Assembly (NCBI RefSeq): GCF_029893805.1
Contig: NZ_JARXYP010000002.1
Coordinates: 4,960,001-5,024,000 of the forward strand
Source of the DNA: Streptomyces sp. SAI-135
GTDB lineage: Bacteria; Actinomycetota; Actinomycetes; Streptomycetales; Streptomycetaceae
Length of the DNA: 64,000 nucleotides
Direction of reading: 5' to 3'
Of this stretch, positions 7,673 through 15,995 are shown one piece after another (position 1 is the first letter of the stretch; each line of letters starts with the position of its first letter). The notes beneath the pieces were generated by a model. The model was given only the letters and a program-made list of their open reading frames with translations. It had not been told where the DNA came from and ran no database searches. The position numbers were made by a program, and so were the translations under genes.

Positions 7673-9310
7673 GTGATCGAGCCGCACGCCCCCGCCCCGC
7701 CCGGCGCTTTGCCGCCCTGGGCCGGGCCCGCGCGGCTCCCGGTCCGCCCCGGCATCGGCCGGTTCCTCGTCCTGGCCTGCGTCTTCGTCTGCGCGGCCTG
7801 CGGACTGGTGTACGAGCTCGAACTGGTCGCCCTCGCCTCGTACTTGACCGGCGACTCGGTCACCCAGGCCTCCGTCGTGCTGTCCGTCATGGTCTTCGCG
7901 ATGGGCATCGGCTCACTGGCCGCCAAGCGGCTGCGCCGACTCGCGGCCGCGGCCTTCGGCGCCCTGGAGGCGCTGCTCGCACTGGTCGGCGGGTGCAGCG
8001 CGATGACGCTGTACGCCGTCTTCGCGTGGACCGGTGACTGGGGCGGACCGTGGGCGAGCGGCCCGCGCTGGCTCCTGGTCGCCTTCTCCCTCGCCATCGG
8101 TCTGCTCATCGGCGCCGAGGTCCCCCTGCTGATGGAGCTGATCCAGCGCATCCGCCGCCAGGACGCGGGCGGCGCGGTGGCCGACCTGTTCGCGGCGGAC
8201 TACGTCGGCGCCCTGGTCGGCGGCCTGGCCTTCCCCTTCCTCCTGCTGCCCCTGCTGGGCCAGTTGACCGGCGCGATGCTCACCGGCGCGGTCAACGCGG
8301 TCGCAGGCGGAGCCCTGGTCCTCGGCCTGTTCCGACGCGATCTGACCCGCCGGGCCCGCTGGCTGCTGCTGGTCGCCAACCTCGCGGTGCTCGGCGTCCT
8401 CGCCACCGCCACCGCCCTCGCCGACGACTTCGAGCGGGCCGCGCGGGAGGCCGTCTACGGCAAGGACGTGCGGGTGGCCCTGCAGACCGGCGTCCGGGAG
8501 ATCGCCCTCACCGGCGGCACCGACGGCCGCCCCCTCGACCTCTACGTCGACGGCCGCCTCAGGGTCAGCGGCCGTGACGAGGACCGCTACCACGAGGCCC
8601 TCGTGCACCCCGCGATGAACGGCCCCCACGCGCGCGTGCTCGTCCTCGGCGGCGGAGACGGCCTCGCCGCCCGCGAGGTGCTCAGGTTCCCCGGGGTGCG
8701 GCGGGTCGACCTCGTGGCGCTCGACCCCGCGGTGGTCGACCTGGCCCGCCACGACCCGGCGCTCTCCCGGCTCAACGGCCACGTCTACGGCGACGCGCGC
8801 GTCCACGTCAGCACGGCGGACGCCTTCCGCGGGCTGCGGACGTCTGCGCCCGGGCCGTCGTACGACGTGGTGATCGCCGACCTGCCCGACCCCGGCGTCA
8901 CCGCGAGCACCAAGCTGTACTCGCAGGAGTTCTACGGCCTCGTCCGCCGCGTCCTCGCCCCCGGCGGCCGGTTCGTCGTGCACACGGGGCCGGTCTCCTC
9001 CCGCCGCCGGGTCTTCTGGACGGTGGAGGCGACCCTGCGCGCGGCGGGCCTGCGCACCACGCCGTACCGCGTCGGCTGCCCCGGCTTCGGCGCCGACTCC
9101 GGCCGCACCACGGCCGGCGTGTCCCGCGCTCCCCGCGACTGGGGCTTCGTGCTGGCGTCGCGGGGACGGCGGCCGGCCCTGGCCCTGGACCCCCTCGGGC
9201 CCCGGCCGGCGACTCTGACGGCGGAGTCCCTGCGAGCGGCGCGGAAGGCGGCGCGGGCGACTCGGGTCGAGGGCCTCGCCGCGTCCACGTTGGTGCATCC
9301 GCGCTACTGA
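7673..9310 (+). CDS. Membrane-fused spermidine synthase-like protein
   Basis: A 545-residue protein with seven or so hydrophobic segments in residues 28-250 (first FLVLACVFVCAACGLVYELELVALASYL) followed by a spermidine/spermine-synthase type Rossmann domain (about 270-500). The domain shows VLVLGGGDGLAAREVLRFP, DLVALDPAVVDLAR, GDARVHVSTADAF and YDVVIADLPDPG. Known soluble family members transfer aminopropyl from decarboxylated SAM to putrescine; the function of the membrane-fused bacterial type is unclear. The GTG at 7673 has no Shine-Dalgarno but TAACGT ends 6 nt upstream, consistent with a leaderless mRNA. The C-terminal 50 residues are basic and variable. Confidence 0.85.
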   Translation: MIEPHAPAPPGALPPWAGPARLPVRPGIGRFLVLACVFVCAACGLVYELELVALASYLTGDSVTQASVVLSVMVFAMGIGSLAAKRLRRLAAAAFGALEALLALVGGCSAMTLYAVFAWTGDWGGPWASGPRWLLVAFSLAIGLLIGAEVPLLMELIQRIRRQDAGGAVADLFAADYVGALVGGLAFPFLLLPLLGQLTGAMLTGAVNAVAGGALVLGLFRRDLTRRARWLLLVANLAVLGVLATATALADDFERAAREAVYGKDVRVALQTGVREIALTGGTDGRPLDLYVDGRLRVSGRDEDRYHEALVHPAMNGPHARVLVLGGGDGLAAREVLRFPGVRRVDLVALDPAVVDLARHDPALSRLNGHVYGDARVHVSTADAFRGLRTSAPGPSYDVVIADLPDPGVTASTKLYSQEFYGLVRRVLAPGGRFVVHTGPVSSRRRVFWTVEATLRAAGLRTTPYRVGCPGFGADSGRTTAGVSRAPRDWGFVLASRGRRPALALDPLGPRPATLTAESLRAARKAARATRVEGLAASTLVHPRY

Positions 9311-9392
9311 TCCCCATCCCTGGGCGGAAGAGCGCTGTCACTTTCCCCCAACCGGGGTGCATGACCGTCACCCCTGGGTAGGCTCGGCAGAC

Positions 9393-10322
9393 ATGGAGCA
9401 TGAGGTGTTCGTTCCGGTTCCGGTCGAGCGGCTGCGGGAGACCCTGGGCGATCCCGTCAGGGTGGCCCGGGCGGTTCCCGGGCTCCAGCAGGACGCCGGT
9501 GCGGACCCCGTCGCCGGGCGCCTGAAGGTGCGGGTCGGCAGTCACTCCATCACCTACCGGGGCGCGGTAGGCGTATCCGCCCGGGACGACGGTTCCTACG
9601 CCGTCGAGGGCGAGGGCGCCGAGACCCGGGGGACCGGTTCGGTCAAGCTCGCCCTCACCGTCCGCCTGCGCGGCACGGACGGCGGCACGACCCTGGTCTT
9701 CGAGGGCACGGCCACGGCGGACGGGCGGGTCACGGAACTCCCCCAGGACGCGGTGGGCGCCGCGGTCGTACGTCTGCTGAACCGTTTCGCGGAGTCCCTG
9801 GGCGAGACGAAGGAGGAGCCGGAGACGACGGAGCCCTCCGGGACGCCGAAAGCCACGGAGCCCTCCGGGACGCCGGAAGCCGCGGAGCCCTCCGGGGCGC
9901 CGGAAGCCGCGGAGCCCTCCGGGGCGCCGGGAGTTGCCGAGGCCTCCGAGATCGCCGAGGAGAGTCGGGAGGCCCCCGGGACGCCGGAAGCCGCGGAGAC
10001 CCCCGAGCCCGCCGAGCCCCCCGACGAGACTCGGGAGGCCCCCGGGGAGGCCGAGGCGTTCCCGGACGAGGCCCCCGCCCCCCTCGTCGAGGACCTCACC
10101 GAACCCACCGGCCCCCCGGCCGAGGCGGCGCACGCCCGCCGCACGATGATCGGCCGCAGCGCGGAAGAGGTCGACCACGCGCCCCCGAGGGGCCGCTACG
10201 CCCCCGTCCCCGCTCCCCAGACGGCGACCTCGGGCGTGCCCCTGCGCTGGGCGGCCCCGGCCGCGGCGGTGGCCCTGGCATCGGCGATCGTGGTCGGAAG
10301 GGCACTGAGGAAACGCCGTTGA
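9393..10322 (+). CDS. SRPBCC (CoxG-like) domain protein with C-terminal anchor
   Basis: A 309-residue protein. Residues 1-140 form a CoxG/SRPBCC steroidogenic-acute-regulatory-like fold (MEHEVFVPVPVERL, then ARAVPGL, ITYRGAVGV and TTLVFEGTATADGRV). Residues 145-240 are Pro/Glu/Ala-rich with four near-identical 9-residue repeats (TEPSGTPKA type), and a C-terminal helix (PLRWAAPAAAVALASAIVVG) ends in RKRR. The layout suggests a cytosolic lipid- or quinone-binding domain tethered to the membrane. CoxG itself anchors CO dehydrogenase; no such genes are near. TAGGCT 8 nt before the ATG and no Shine-Dalgarno suggest leaderless translation. Confidence 0.78.
   Translation: MEHEVFVPVPVERLRETLGDPVRVARAVPGLQQDAGADPVAGRLKVRVGSHSITYRGAVGVSARDDGSYAVEGEGAETRGTGSVKLALTVRLRGTDGGTTLVFEGTATADGRVTELPQDAVGAAVVRLLNRFAESLGETKEEPETTEPSGTPKATEPSGTPEAAEPSGAPEAAEPSGAPGVAEASEIAEESREAPGTPEAAETPEPAEPPDETREAPGEAEAFPDEAPAPLVEDLTEPTGPPAEAAHARRTMIGRSAEEVDHAPPRGRYAPVPAPQTATSGVPLRWAAPAAAVALASAIVVGRALRKRR
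9828..9935 (+). repeat. Four tandem 27-bp coding repeats
   Basis: Units 9828-9854, 9855-9881, 9882-9908 and 9909-9935 are nearly identical and encode nine-residue TEPSGTPKA/AEPSGAPEA units in the linker of the SRPBCC protein. A multiple of 3, so copy changes keep the frame. Confidence 0.85.
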
Positions 10323-10346
10323 CCGGCCGCCCAGTAGTGTCGTCCC

Positions 10347-11138
10347 GTGAGCCATGAAGACATCACACTGACCGCGGGCGACGCGGAAGTGACCTTGCAG
10401 CCGGGAAACGGCGGACGGGTCGGGGGACTTCGGGTCGGCGGCGTCCAACTGCTGCGCCAGGGCGACCGCTTCGGCTGCTTCCCGATGGTCCCCTGGTGCG
10501 GCCGCATCCGGGACGGGCGCTTCCGTGACGGGGCCGAAGTCCACCAGATGCCGCTCAACGCCCCGCCGCACGCCATCCACGGCACCGCCCGCGACGGCGC
10601 CTGGAGCGTCGCCCGCACGGCCGCCGACGAGGCGGTCCTCACGTACGACCTCGTCGAGCCCTGGCCCTGGCCGGGCCGCATCACCCAGATCGCGGCGCTC
10701 ACCCCGGACGCCCTGACGCTCACGATGTCCGTGGAGACGTACGACTCCTCCTTCCCGGCCCAGATCGGCTGGCACCCCTGGTTCAACCGCACCCTCGACG
10801 GCGGCGAGCCCGTCCGGCTCGACTTCGCCGCCGCCTGGCAGGAGGAGCGCGGCGACGACCACCTGCCCACCGGCCACCGCGTCGACCCGAAGCCCGGCCC
10901 CTGGGACGACTGCTTCGGCATACCCGGCGGCGTCGACGTCACGCTCACCTGGCCCGGACAGCTGGAGCTGAAGGTCGCCAGCCGCGAGGAATGGGTCGTG
11001 GTCTACGACGAGCAGGAGGCCGCCGTCTGCGTGGAGCCGCAGACCGGCCCGCCCAACGGCCTCAACACGCTGCCGCGCCTGGTCACGCCCCTGGAGCCGC
11101 TGGAGGCCTCCACGACCTGGAGCTGGCGGCGCCTCTAA
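10347..11138 (+). CDS. Aldose 1-epimerase family protein
   Basis: A 263-residue galactose-mutarotase-like beta-sandwich protein. Seen: GGRVGGLRVGG, the cofactor-free catalytic His region PPHAIHGTARDGAW (first His pair near 78-81), the second active-site segment QIGWHPWFNR, and the base glutamate in CVEPQTGPPNGLN. It would interconvert alpha and beta anomers of hexoses; the subfamily (GalM or glucose-6-phosphate epimerase type) is undetermined. The GTG at 10347 has TAGTGT ending 6 nt upstream and no Shine-Dalgarno. The gene ends 10 nt before pyrE. Confidence 0.85.
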   Translation: MSHEDITLTAGDAEVTLQPGNGGRVGGLRVGGVQLLRQGDRFGCFPMVPWCGRIRDGRFRDGAEVHQMPLNAPPHAIHGTARDGAWSVARTAADEAVLTYDLVEPWPWPGRITQIAALTPDALTLTMSVETYDSSFPAQIGWHPWFNRTLDGGEPVRLDFAAAWQEERGDDHLPTGHRVDPKPGPWDDCFGIPGGVDVTLTWPGQLELKVASREEWVVVYDEQEAAVCVEPQTGPPNGLNTLPRLVTPLEPLEASTTWSWRRL

Positions 11139-11148
11139 GCTGACAGGC

Positions 11149-11697
11149 ATGACTGACGCACGCGCCGCCCTCAAGCAGCAGATTCTCGACAAGGCCGTGG
11201 TGCACGGCAAGGTGACCCTGTCCTCGGGCCTGGAGGCCGACTACTACGTCGACCTGCGCCGCGTCACCCTGGACGGCGAGGCGGCCCCGCTGGTCGGCCA
11301 GGTGCTCCTGGACCTGACCGCGGACCTGGAGTTCGACGCGGTCGGCGGCCTGACCATGGGCGCCGACCCGGTCGCCGGCGCCATGCTGCACGCGGCCGCC
11401 GCACGCGGGCAGCGCCTGGACGCCTTCGTGGTCCGCAAGGCGGCCAAGGCGCACGGCATGCAGCGCCGGGTCGAGGGCCCCGACATCGCCGGGCGCCGGG
11501 TGCTGGTCGTCGAGGACACCTCCACCACCGGCGGCTCCCCGCTGACCGCGGTCGAGGCGGTGCGCGAGGCGGGCGCGGAGGTCGTCGCGGTCGCCACGAT
11601 CGTGGACCGCGCGACGGGCGCCGCGGAGAAGATCGAGCAGGGCGCGGGCGTGCCGTACCTCTTCGCGTACTCGAAGGACGAGCTCGGACTGGCCTGA
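11149..11697 (+). CDS. pyrE: Orotate phosphoribosyltransferase
   Basis: A 182-residue cytosolic enzyme joining orotate and PRPP to OMP in pyrimidine synthesis. The PRPP-binding motif is VLVVEDTSTTGGSPLTAVEAVR (near 119-140), with GLTMGADPVAGAML for the flexible region and FVVRKAAKAHGMQRRVEG as the catalytic loop (Lys/His). Length is typical. The -10-like TAAGCT (11136-11141) begins inside the stop codon of the upstream epimerase and ends 7 nt before ATG, so pyrE may be transcribed as a leaderless message as well as by read-through. Confidence 0.94.
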   Translation: MTDARAALKQQILDKAVVHGKVTLSSGLEADYYVDLRRVTLDGEAAPLVGQVLLDLTADLEFDAVGGLTMGADPVAGAMLHAAAARGQRLDAFVVRKAAKAHGMQRRVEGPDIAGRRVLVVEDTSTTGGSPLTAVEAVREAGAEVVAVATIVDRATGAAEKIEQGAGVPYLFAYSKDELGLA

Positions 11698-11825
11698 CCA
11701 CGGGATGGACCATCCGGCCGAGTCTGGAAAGATGGGGCCGACGATGACGTCGAACCCCCACACAAGGTCTAGGTCAGGGCCGTAAGCACGTAGCACGCCA
11801 ACCCGCAGACACAAGGAGCGGACAG

Positions 11826-12857
11826 ATGCCCATCGCAACCCCCGAGGTCTACAACGAGATGCTCGACCGGGCGAAGGCAGGCAAGTTCGCCTACCCGGCC
11901 ATCAACGTGACTTCGACCCAGACCCTGCACGCTGCGCTGCGCGGCTTCGCGGAGGCCGAGAGCGACGGCATCATCCAGATCTCGACCGGTGGTGCCGAGT
12001 TCCTGGGCGGTCAGTACAGCAAGGAGATGGTCACGGGTGCCGTGGCCCTCGCCGAGTTCGCGCACATCGTCGCCGAGAAGTACCCGGTCACCGTCGCCCT
12101 GCACACCGACCACTGCCCCAAGGACAAGCTCGACGGGTACGTACGCCCGCTGCTCGCCGTGTCCGAGGAGCGCGTGAAGGCCGGCGGCAACCCGCTGTTC
12201 CAGTCCCACATGTGGGACGGCTCGGCGGAGACCCTCGCCGACAACCTCTCCATCGCCCAGGAGCTCCTGGAGCGCGCCCGCGCCGCCAAGATCATCCTCG
12301 AGGTAGAGATCACCCCGACCGGCGGCGAGGAGGACGGCGTCTCGCACGAGATCAACGACTCGCTGTACACGACCGTCGACGACGCCATCCGTACGGCGGA
12401 GGCCCTCGGCCTCGGCGAGAAGGGGCGCTACCTGCTGGCCGCCTCCTTCGGCAACGTCCACGGCGTGTACAAGCCGGGCAACGTCGTGCTCCGCCCCGAC
12501 CTGCTGAAGGAGCTGAACGACGGCGTCGCCGCCAAGTACGGCAAGCCGGCCGGGTCCCAGCCCTTCGACTTCGTCTTCCACGGCGGCTCCGGCTCCACGG
12601 AGGAGGAGATCCGCACCGCGCTGGAGAACGGCGTCGTCAAGATGAACATCGACACCGACACGCAGTACGCCTTCACGCGTCCGGTCGCCGACCACATGTT
12701 CCGCAACTACGACGGCGTCCTGAAGGTCGACGGCGAGGTCGGCTCCAAGAAGACCTACGACCCGCGCACCTGGGGCAAGCTGGCCGAGGCGTCGATGGCC
12801 GCCCGGGTCGTCGAAGCCACGCAGAACCTGCGCTCGGCGGGCACCCGGATCAAGTAA
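11826..12857 (+). CDS. fbaA: Class II fructose-bisphosphate aldolase
   Basis: A 343-residue zinc-dependent aldolase of glycolysis/gluconeogenesis, class IIA size. Metal and substrate motifs: VALHTDHCPKDKLDGYV (Asp and first zinc His), LEVEITPTGGEEDGV, ASFGNVHGVYKPGNV (second zinc His), FVFHGGSGSTEEEI (third zinc His and phosphate loop) and VKMNIDTDTQYAFTRP. The ATG is preceded by AAGGAGCGG. A 128-bp upstream region separates it from pyrE and presumably carries its promoter; a clear terminator follows. Confidence 0.96.
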   Translation: MPIATPEVYNEMLDRAKAGKFAYPAINVTSTQTLHAALRGFAEAESDGIIQISTGGAEFLGGQYSKEMVTGAVALAEFAHIVAEKYPVTVALHTDHCPKDKLDGYVRPLLAVSEERVKAGGNPLFQSHMWDGSAETLADNLSIAQELLERARAAKIILEVEITPTGGEEDGVSHEINDSLYTTVDDAIRTAEALGLGEKGRYLLAASFGNVHGVYKPGNVVLRPDLLKELNDGVAAKYGKPAGSQPFDFVFHGGSGSTEEEIRTALENGVVKMNIDTDTQYAFTRPVADHMFRNYDGVLKVDGEVGSKKTYDPRTWGKLAEASMAARVVEATQNLRSAGTRIK

Positions 12858-12870
12858 CTCCCGCGTTTCC

Positions 12871-12902
12871 CGTGAGCCCGGTGCCATCGCGCCGGGCTCA
12901 CG
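12871..12902 (+). terminator. Terminator after fbaA
   Basis: An 11-bp perfect stem CGTGAGCCCGG (12871-12881) with 12892-12902 and further GC pairs inside. It ends two bases before the TATATC of the next gene. Confidence 0.82.
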
Positions 12903-12916
12903 GTATATCTGGGCCC

Positions 12917-14422
12917 ATGCCCGACGTCAGGCTGTCCTCCCCGCAGGGCAAGTGGATCCTGCTCACCACCGTCCTCGGCTCCAGCATGGCGATGCTGGAC
13001 TCGACCGTCGTCAACGTCGCCCTGCCGCGCATCGGCCGCGACCTGGACGCCGACCTCGCCGCCCTGCAGTGGACGGTCAACGCCTACATGCTGACGCTGG
13101 CCGGGCTGATCCTGCTCGGCGGCTCCCTCGGGGACCGGTACGGCCGCCGCAGGGTCTTCGTGGTCGGGGTGGTGTGGTTCGCGGCCGCCTCCCTGCTGTG
13201 CGGCCTGGCCCCCAACGCCGGCGTCCTCGTCGCGGCCCGGGCCCTCCAGGGGGTGGGCGGCGCCCTGCTCACCCCCGGCTCCCTGGCCCTGATCCAGGCC
13301 AGCTTCCATCCCGACGACCGGGGCCGGGCCGTCGGCCTGTGGTCCGGGTTCGGCGGCATCGGGGCGGCCGTCGGCCCCTTCGTGGGCGGCTGGCTGGTGG
13401 ACGGGCCGGGCTGGCGGTGGGTGTTCCTGCTCAACGTCCCGCTCGCGCTGCTGTGCGCGCCGATCGCGGTACGGCATGTGCCGGAGTCGGCTGGGGGTAC
13501 CTCCCGCTCGAGCGGAGCCGAGAGTGGGGGAGGCAGGGCCGACCACGGTCGGTTCGACGTGCTCGGCGCGGTCCTCGGCGCGCTGGCGCTCGCGCTGGTG
13601 ACGTACGCGCTGATCGAGGCCCGCTCGGGTTCTGCCCTGGTCGCCGTCACGGCGGTCGCGGGTGTGGCCGCCGGGGTGGCCTTCGTGCTCGTGGAGAAAC
13701 GCCGTCCCGACCCGATGATGCCGCTCTCGATCTTCGCGTCCCGGCAGTTCACGGCCGTCAATCTGGTGACCCTGTGCGTCTACGCGGCCTTCGGCGGGTT
13801 CTTCTTCCTGGCCGCGCTCCAGCTCCAGGTGGTGGTCGGCTGGTCGGCCCTCCAGGCGGGTACGGCCCTGCTGCCGACGACCGCCCTCATGCTGCTGTTC
13901 TCGGCCCGCTCGGGCGCTCTGGCCGACCGCATCGGCCCGCGCGTCCCGCTCACCGCGGGCCCGCTGCTGTGCGCGGCGGGAATGCTGCTGATGCTGCGGG
14001 TGGGGCCGGGGGCGTCGTACCCGGCGGACGTCCTGCCCGCGCTGCTGGTCCTCGGCACCGGCATGGTCACCCTGGTCGCACCGCTGACGGCGACCGTGCT
14101 GGGGTCGGTGGACGCCTCCCGGGCGGGGCTGGCGAGCGGGATCAACAACGCGGCGGCCAGGGCGGCGGGCCTGATCGCGGTGGCCGCGCTGCCGCTGGTC
14201 GCGGGGATGGGGGAGGAGGCGTATCGCTCGCCGGGCGCCTTCGACGACGCCTTCGGGCGGGCGATGGTGGTGTGTGCGGGGGTGCTCGTGGTGGGGTCGG
14301 CGGTGGCTTTCGCGACGGTGCGGTCGCTGCCGGCGGGGTGCCGTCGGCCGGAGTGCCGCACGCACGGGGCGGTTCTCGCGCCGCCGCTGGAGGGGGAGCG
14401 GGCTCGGGGGCGGCTGTCGTAG
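12917..14422 (+). CDS. MFS exporter, DHA2 (14-TM) family
   Basis: A 501-residue drug/proton antiporter type transporter. Motif A is GGSLGDRYGRRRVFVVG, motif C-like region LWSGFGGIGAAVGPFVGGWLV, and TM1 has LDSTVVNVALPRIGRDL, typical of DHA2 members such as those for puromycin or methylenomycin; the substrate cannot be named. Residues 192-205 (GGTSRSSGAESGGGR) in the central loop are encoded by a dispersed Streptomyces palindrome that has been captured in frame. TATATC lies 7 nt before the ATG with no Shine-Dalgarno. Confidence 0.87.
   Translation: MPDVRLSSPQGKWILLTTVLGSSMAMLDSTVVNVALPRIGRDLDADLAALQWTVNAYMLTLAGLILLGGSLGDRYGRRRVFVVGVVWFAAASLLCGLAPNAGVLVAARALQGVGGALLTPGSLALIQASFHPDDRGRAVGLWSGFGGIGAAVGPFVGGWLVDGPGWRWVFLLNVPLALLCAPIAVRHVPESAGGTSRSSGAESGGGRADHGRFDVLGAVLGALALALVTYALIEARSGSALVAVTAVAGVAAGVAFVLVEKRRPDPMMPLSIFASRQFTAVNLVTLCVYAAFGGFFFLAALQLQVVVGWSALQAGTALLPTTALMLLFSARSGALADRIGPRVPLTAGPLLCAAGMLLMLRVGPGASYPADVLPALLVLGTGMVTLVAPLTATVLGSVDASRAGLASGINNAAARAAGLIAVAALPLVAGMGEEAYRSPGAFDDAFGRAMVVCAGVLVVGSAVAFATVRSLPAGCRRPECRTHGAVLAPPLEGERARGRLS
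13491..13532 (+). repeat. Dispersed Streptomyces palindrome inside a coding region
   Basis: Begins CTGGGGGTACCTCCCGC, has the 10-bp inner palindrome CGCTCGAGCG, and ends GAGAGTGGGGGAG; CTCCC (13501-13505) can pair with the GGGAG of the right end. I recognise this as similar to a short repeat that recurs, mostly between genes, in streptomycete genomes. Here it is in frame within the MFS central loop. Confidence 0.7.
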
Positions 14423-14440
14423 TGCGTCCAGGCCGGTGGG

Positions 14441-14540
14441 GGCTGGTCGCGCAGTTCCCCGCGCCCCTGGGCGGGTGCGGTGCAGGCTGGTCGAGCTGTA
14501 CCCACCTGTCTGGGGGGCGCGGGGGACCGCGCGACCAGCC
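14441..14540. repeat. Long inverted repeat of the Streptomyces GGTCGCGCAGTTCCCC family
   Basis: Arms 14441-14467 and 14514-14540 are 27 nt each and match at 25 positions; both differences would keep G-U pairs in RNA. The 46-nt centre holds CGGGTGCG, which pairs with CGCACCCG at 14544-14551 just outside. This element type is common between genes in streptomycetes. It may end transcription of the MFS gene. Confidence 0.75.
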
Positions 14541-14590
14541 ACAGCGCACCCGCAGACGAAACACGGCCTTCCGCGAGGGAGACTGGACCC

Positions 14591-15004
14591 ATGTCCATTC
14601 ACGAGAACCTTCTCGGGGGCCCGCCCCCGACCCACCTCCCCGATGACCCCGAGCCCCGTGAACTGCTCGCTCAGGGGACCGCCCCCGCGGACGTCGCCGC
14701 GAAGTACCCGACCTCCTCGCTGGCCTGGGCCCAGCTGGCCGACGAGGCCTTCGAGCGGGGCAGCGTCGTGGAGTCGTACGCCTATGCCCGTACGGGCTAC
14801 CACCGCGGCCTGGACTCGCTGCGCCGCAACGGCTGGAAGGGCCACGGCCCGGTCCCGTGGGAGCACGAGCCGAACCGCGGCTTCCTGCGCGCCCTGCACG
14901 CCCTCGCCCGTGCCGCCGGCGCCATCGGCGAGCAGGAGGAGTACGAGCGCTGCTCGCAGTTCCTGAAGGACTCCTCGCTCACGGCGGCCGAGACGCTGGG
15001 CTGA
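14591..15004 (+). CDS. DUF3151 family protein
   Basis: A 137-residue soluble, helical protein: GGPPPTHLPDDPEPRELL, YPTSSLAWAQLADEAFE, SVVESYAYARTGYHRGLDSLRRNGWKGHGPVPWEHEPNRGFLRAL. The pattern matches the actinobacterial DUF3151 family, related in helical layout to TPR-like proteins; function unknown. The ATG at 14591 follows CGAGGGAGA. In-frame sequence upstream belongs to the repeat and is not coding. Confidence 0.82.
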   Translation: MSIHENLLGGPPPTHLPDDPEPRELLAQGTAPADVAAKYPTSSLAWAQLADEAFERGSVVESYAYARTGYHRGLDSLRRNGWKGHGPVPWEHEPNRGFLRALHALARAAGAIGEQEEYERCSQFLKDSSLTAAETLG

Positions 15005-15021
15005 GCGGCACCGTTTTGTCC

Positions 15022-15047
15022 GGCCCGCCTGTGTGACCAGGCGGGCC
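15022..15047 (+). terminator. Terminator after the DUF3151 gene
   Basis: A perfect 10-bp stem GGCCCGCCTG (15022-15031) with 15038-15047, 6-nt loop, followed by TTG. Confidence 0.85.
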
Positions 15048-15152
15048 TTGCCATTTCCCGGGACCATGGAAGAGGATGCCCGGCGGGGACCGGGGCCCCG
15101 TGTCGGTAACGGCAGGGCGGACCGCTACCCGGAGTAATAACAGGAGACAGCG

Positions 15153-15995
15153 ATGTCGTCCCATGAGGCTCAGGAAGCGCAGGAGCCCGAGACCCCGCAT
15201 CTCGACTTCCAAGGCACGACGCCGTACGAGGACTACGTCAAGGCGGACGTGCTCACCCACCTCCAGCACACCCTCTCCGACGATCCCGGAGAGATGGTCT
15301 TCCTGGTCACGACCCAGGTCATGGAGCTGTGGTTCACCGTCATCGTGCACGAGTGGGAGACCGCGGCCGCCGCGCTGCGCTCCGACGACGTGCCCACGGC
15401 CGTCGCCGCGCTGAAGCGGTCCGTCCGTGAGCTGGAGGCGCTGAACGCCTCCTGGAAGCCGCTCGGCCAGCTCACGCCCGCGCAGTTCAACTCCTACCGC
15501 TCGGCCCTCGGCGAGGGCTCCGGGTTCCAGTCGGCGATGTACCGCCGCATGGAGTTCCTGCTCGGCGACAAGTCCGCGTCCATGCTCGTCCCGCACCGGG
15601 GCGCGCCCCGCGTCCACGCCGAGCTGGAGAAGGCCCTGCACGAGCCGAGCCTGTACGACGAGGTGCTGCGCCTGCTCGCGCGGCGCGGGCACGCGATCCC
15701 GGCCTCCGTCCTGGAGCGGGACGTCTCGCGCCGCTACGAGCCCTCGGAGGAGGTGGAGGCCGCCTGGACCGCCCTCTACTCCGGCCCCGAGGACGCCGAA
15801 CTCGCCCGTCTCGGCGAGGCGTTGACCGATGTCGCCGAACTGGTGTGGCGCTGGCGCAACGACCATCTCGTCGCCACCCGCCGCGCGATGGGCGCCAAGG
15901 CCGGCACGGGCGGCTCCGCAGGAGTGGCCTGGCTGGAGAAGCGCGCCCGCAAGAACGTCTTCCCCGAGCTGTGGACGGCGCGGTCCCATGTCTGA
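15153..15995 (+). CDS. kynA: Tryptophan 2,3-dioxygenase
   Basis: A 280-residue heme enzyme that opens the indole ring of L-tryptophan to N-formylkynurenine. Seen: VTTQVMELWFTVIVHEWE (active-site helix), FNSYRSALGEGSGFQSAMYRRMEFLLG and the heme-His signature RWRNDHLVATRRAMGAKAGTGGSAGVAWL. The residue that is His in the well-studied enzymes (the HQ of IxxHQxxELW) is Thr54 here. The ATG follows CAGGAGACAGCG. Its last 8 nt overlap the kynU start (ATGTCTGA), so the two are translationally coupled. Confidence 0.92.
   Translation: MSSHEAQEAQEPETPHLDFQGTTPYEDYVKADVLTHLQHTLSDDPGEMVFLVTTQVMELWFTVIVHEWETAAAALRSDDVPTAVAALKRSVRELEALNASWKPLGQLTPAQFNSYRSALGEGSGFQSAMYRRMEFLLGDKSASMLVPHRGAPRVHAELEKALHEPSLYDEVLRLLARRGHAIPASVLERDVSRRYEPSEEVEAAWTALYSGPEDAELARLGEALTDVAELVWRWRNDHLVATRRAMGAKAGTGGSAGVAWLEKRARKNVFPELWTARSHV

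Noticed and set aside
9828..9935. CRISPR-like array of 27-bp repeats
   Set aside because: Units abut without spacers and encode a peptide repeat in frame.
9596..10144. Minus-strand Ser/Val/Pro repeat protein opposite the SRPBCC gene
   Set aside because: Its repeats are just the complement of the plus-strand TEPSGTPKA repeats; the plus frame has the conserved fold and start.
11753..11775. DasR-type operator (AGGTCTAGGTC) before fbaA
   Set aside because: Only about half of the dre palindrome is matched and symmetry is poor.
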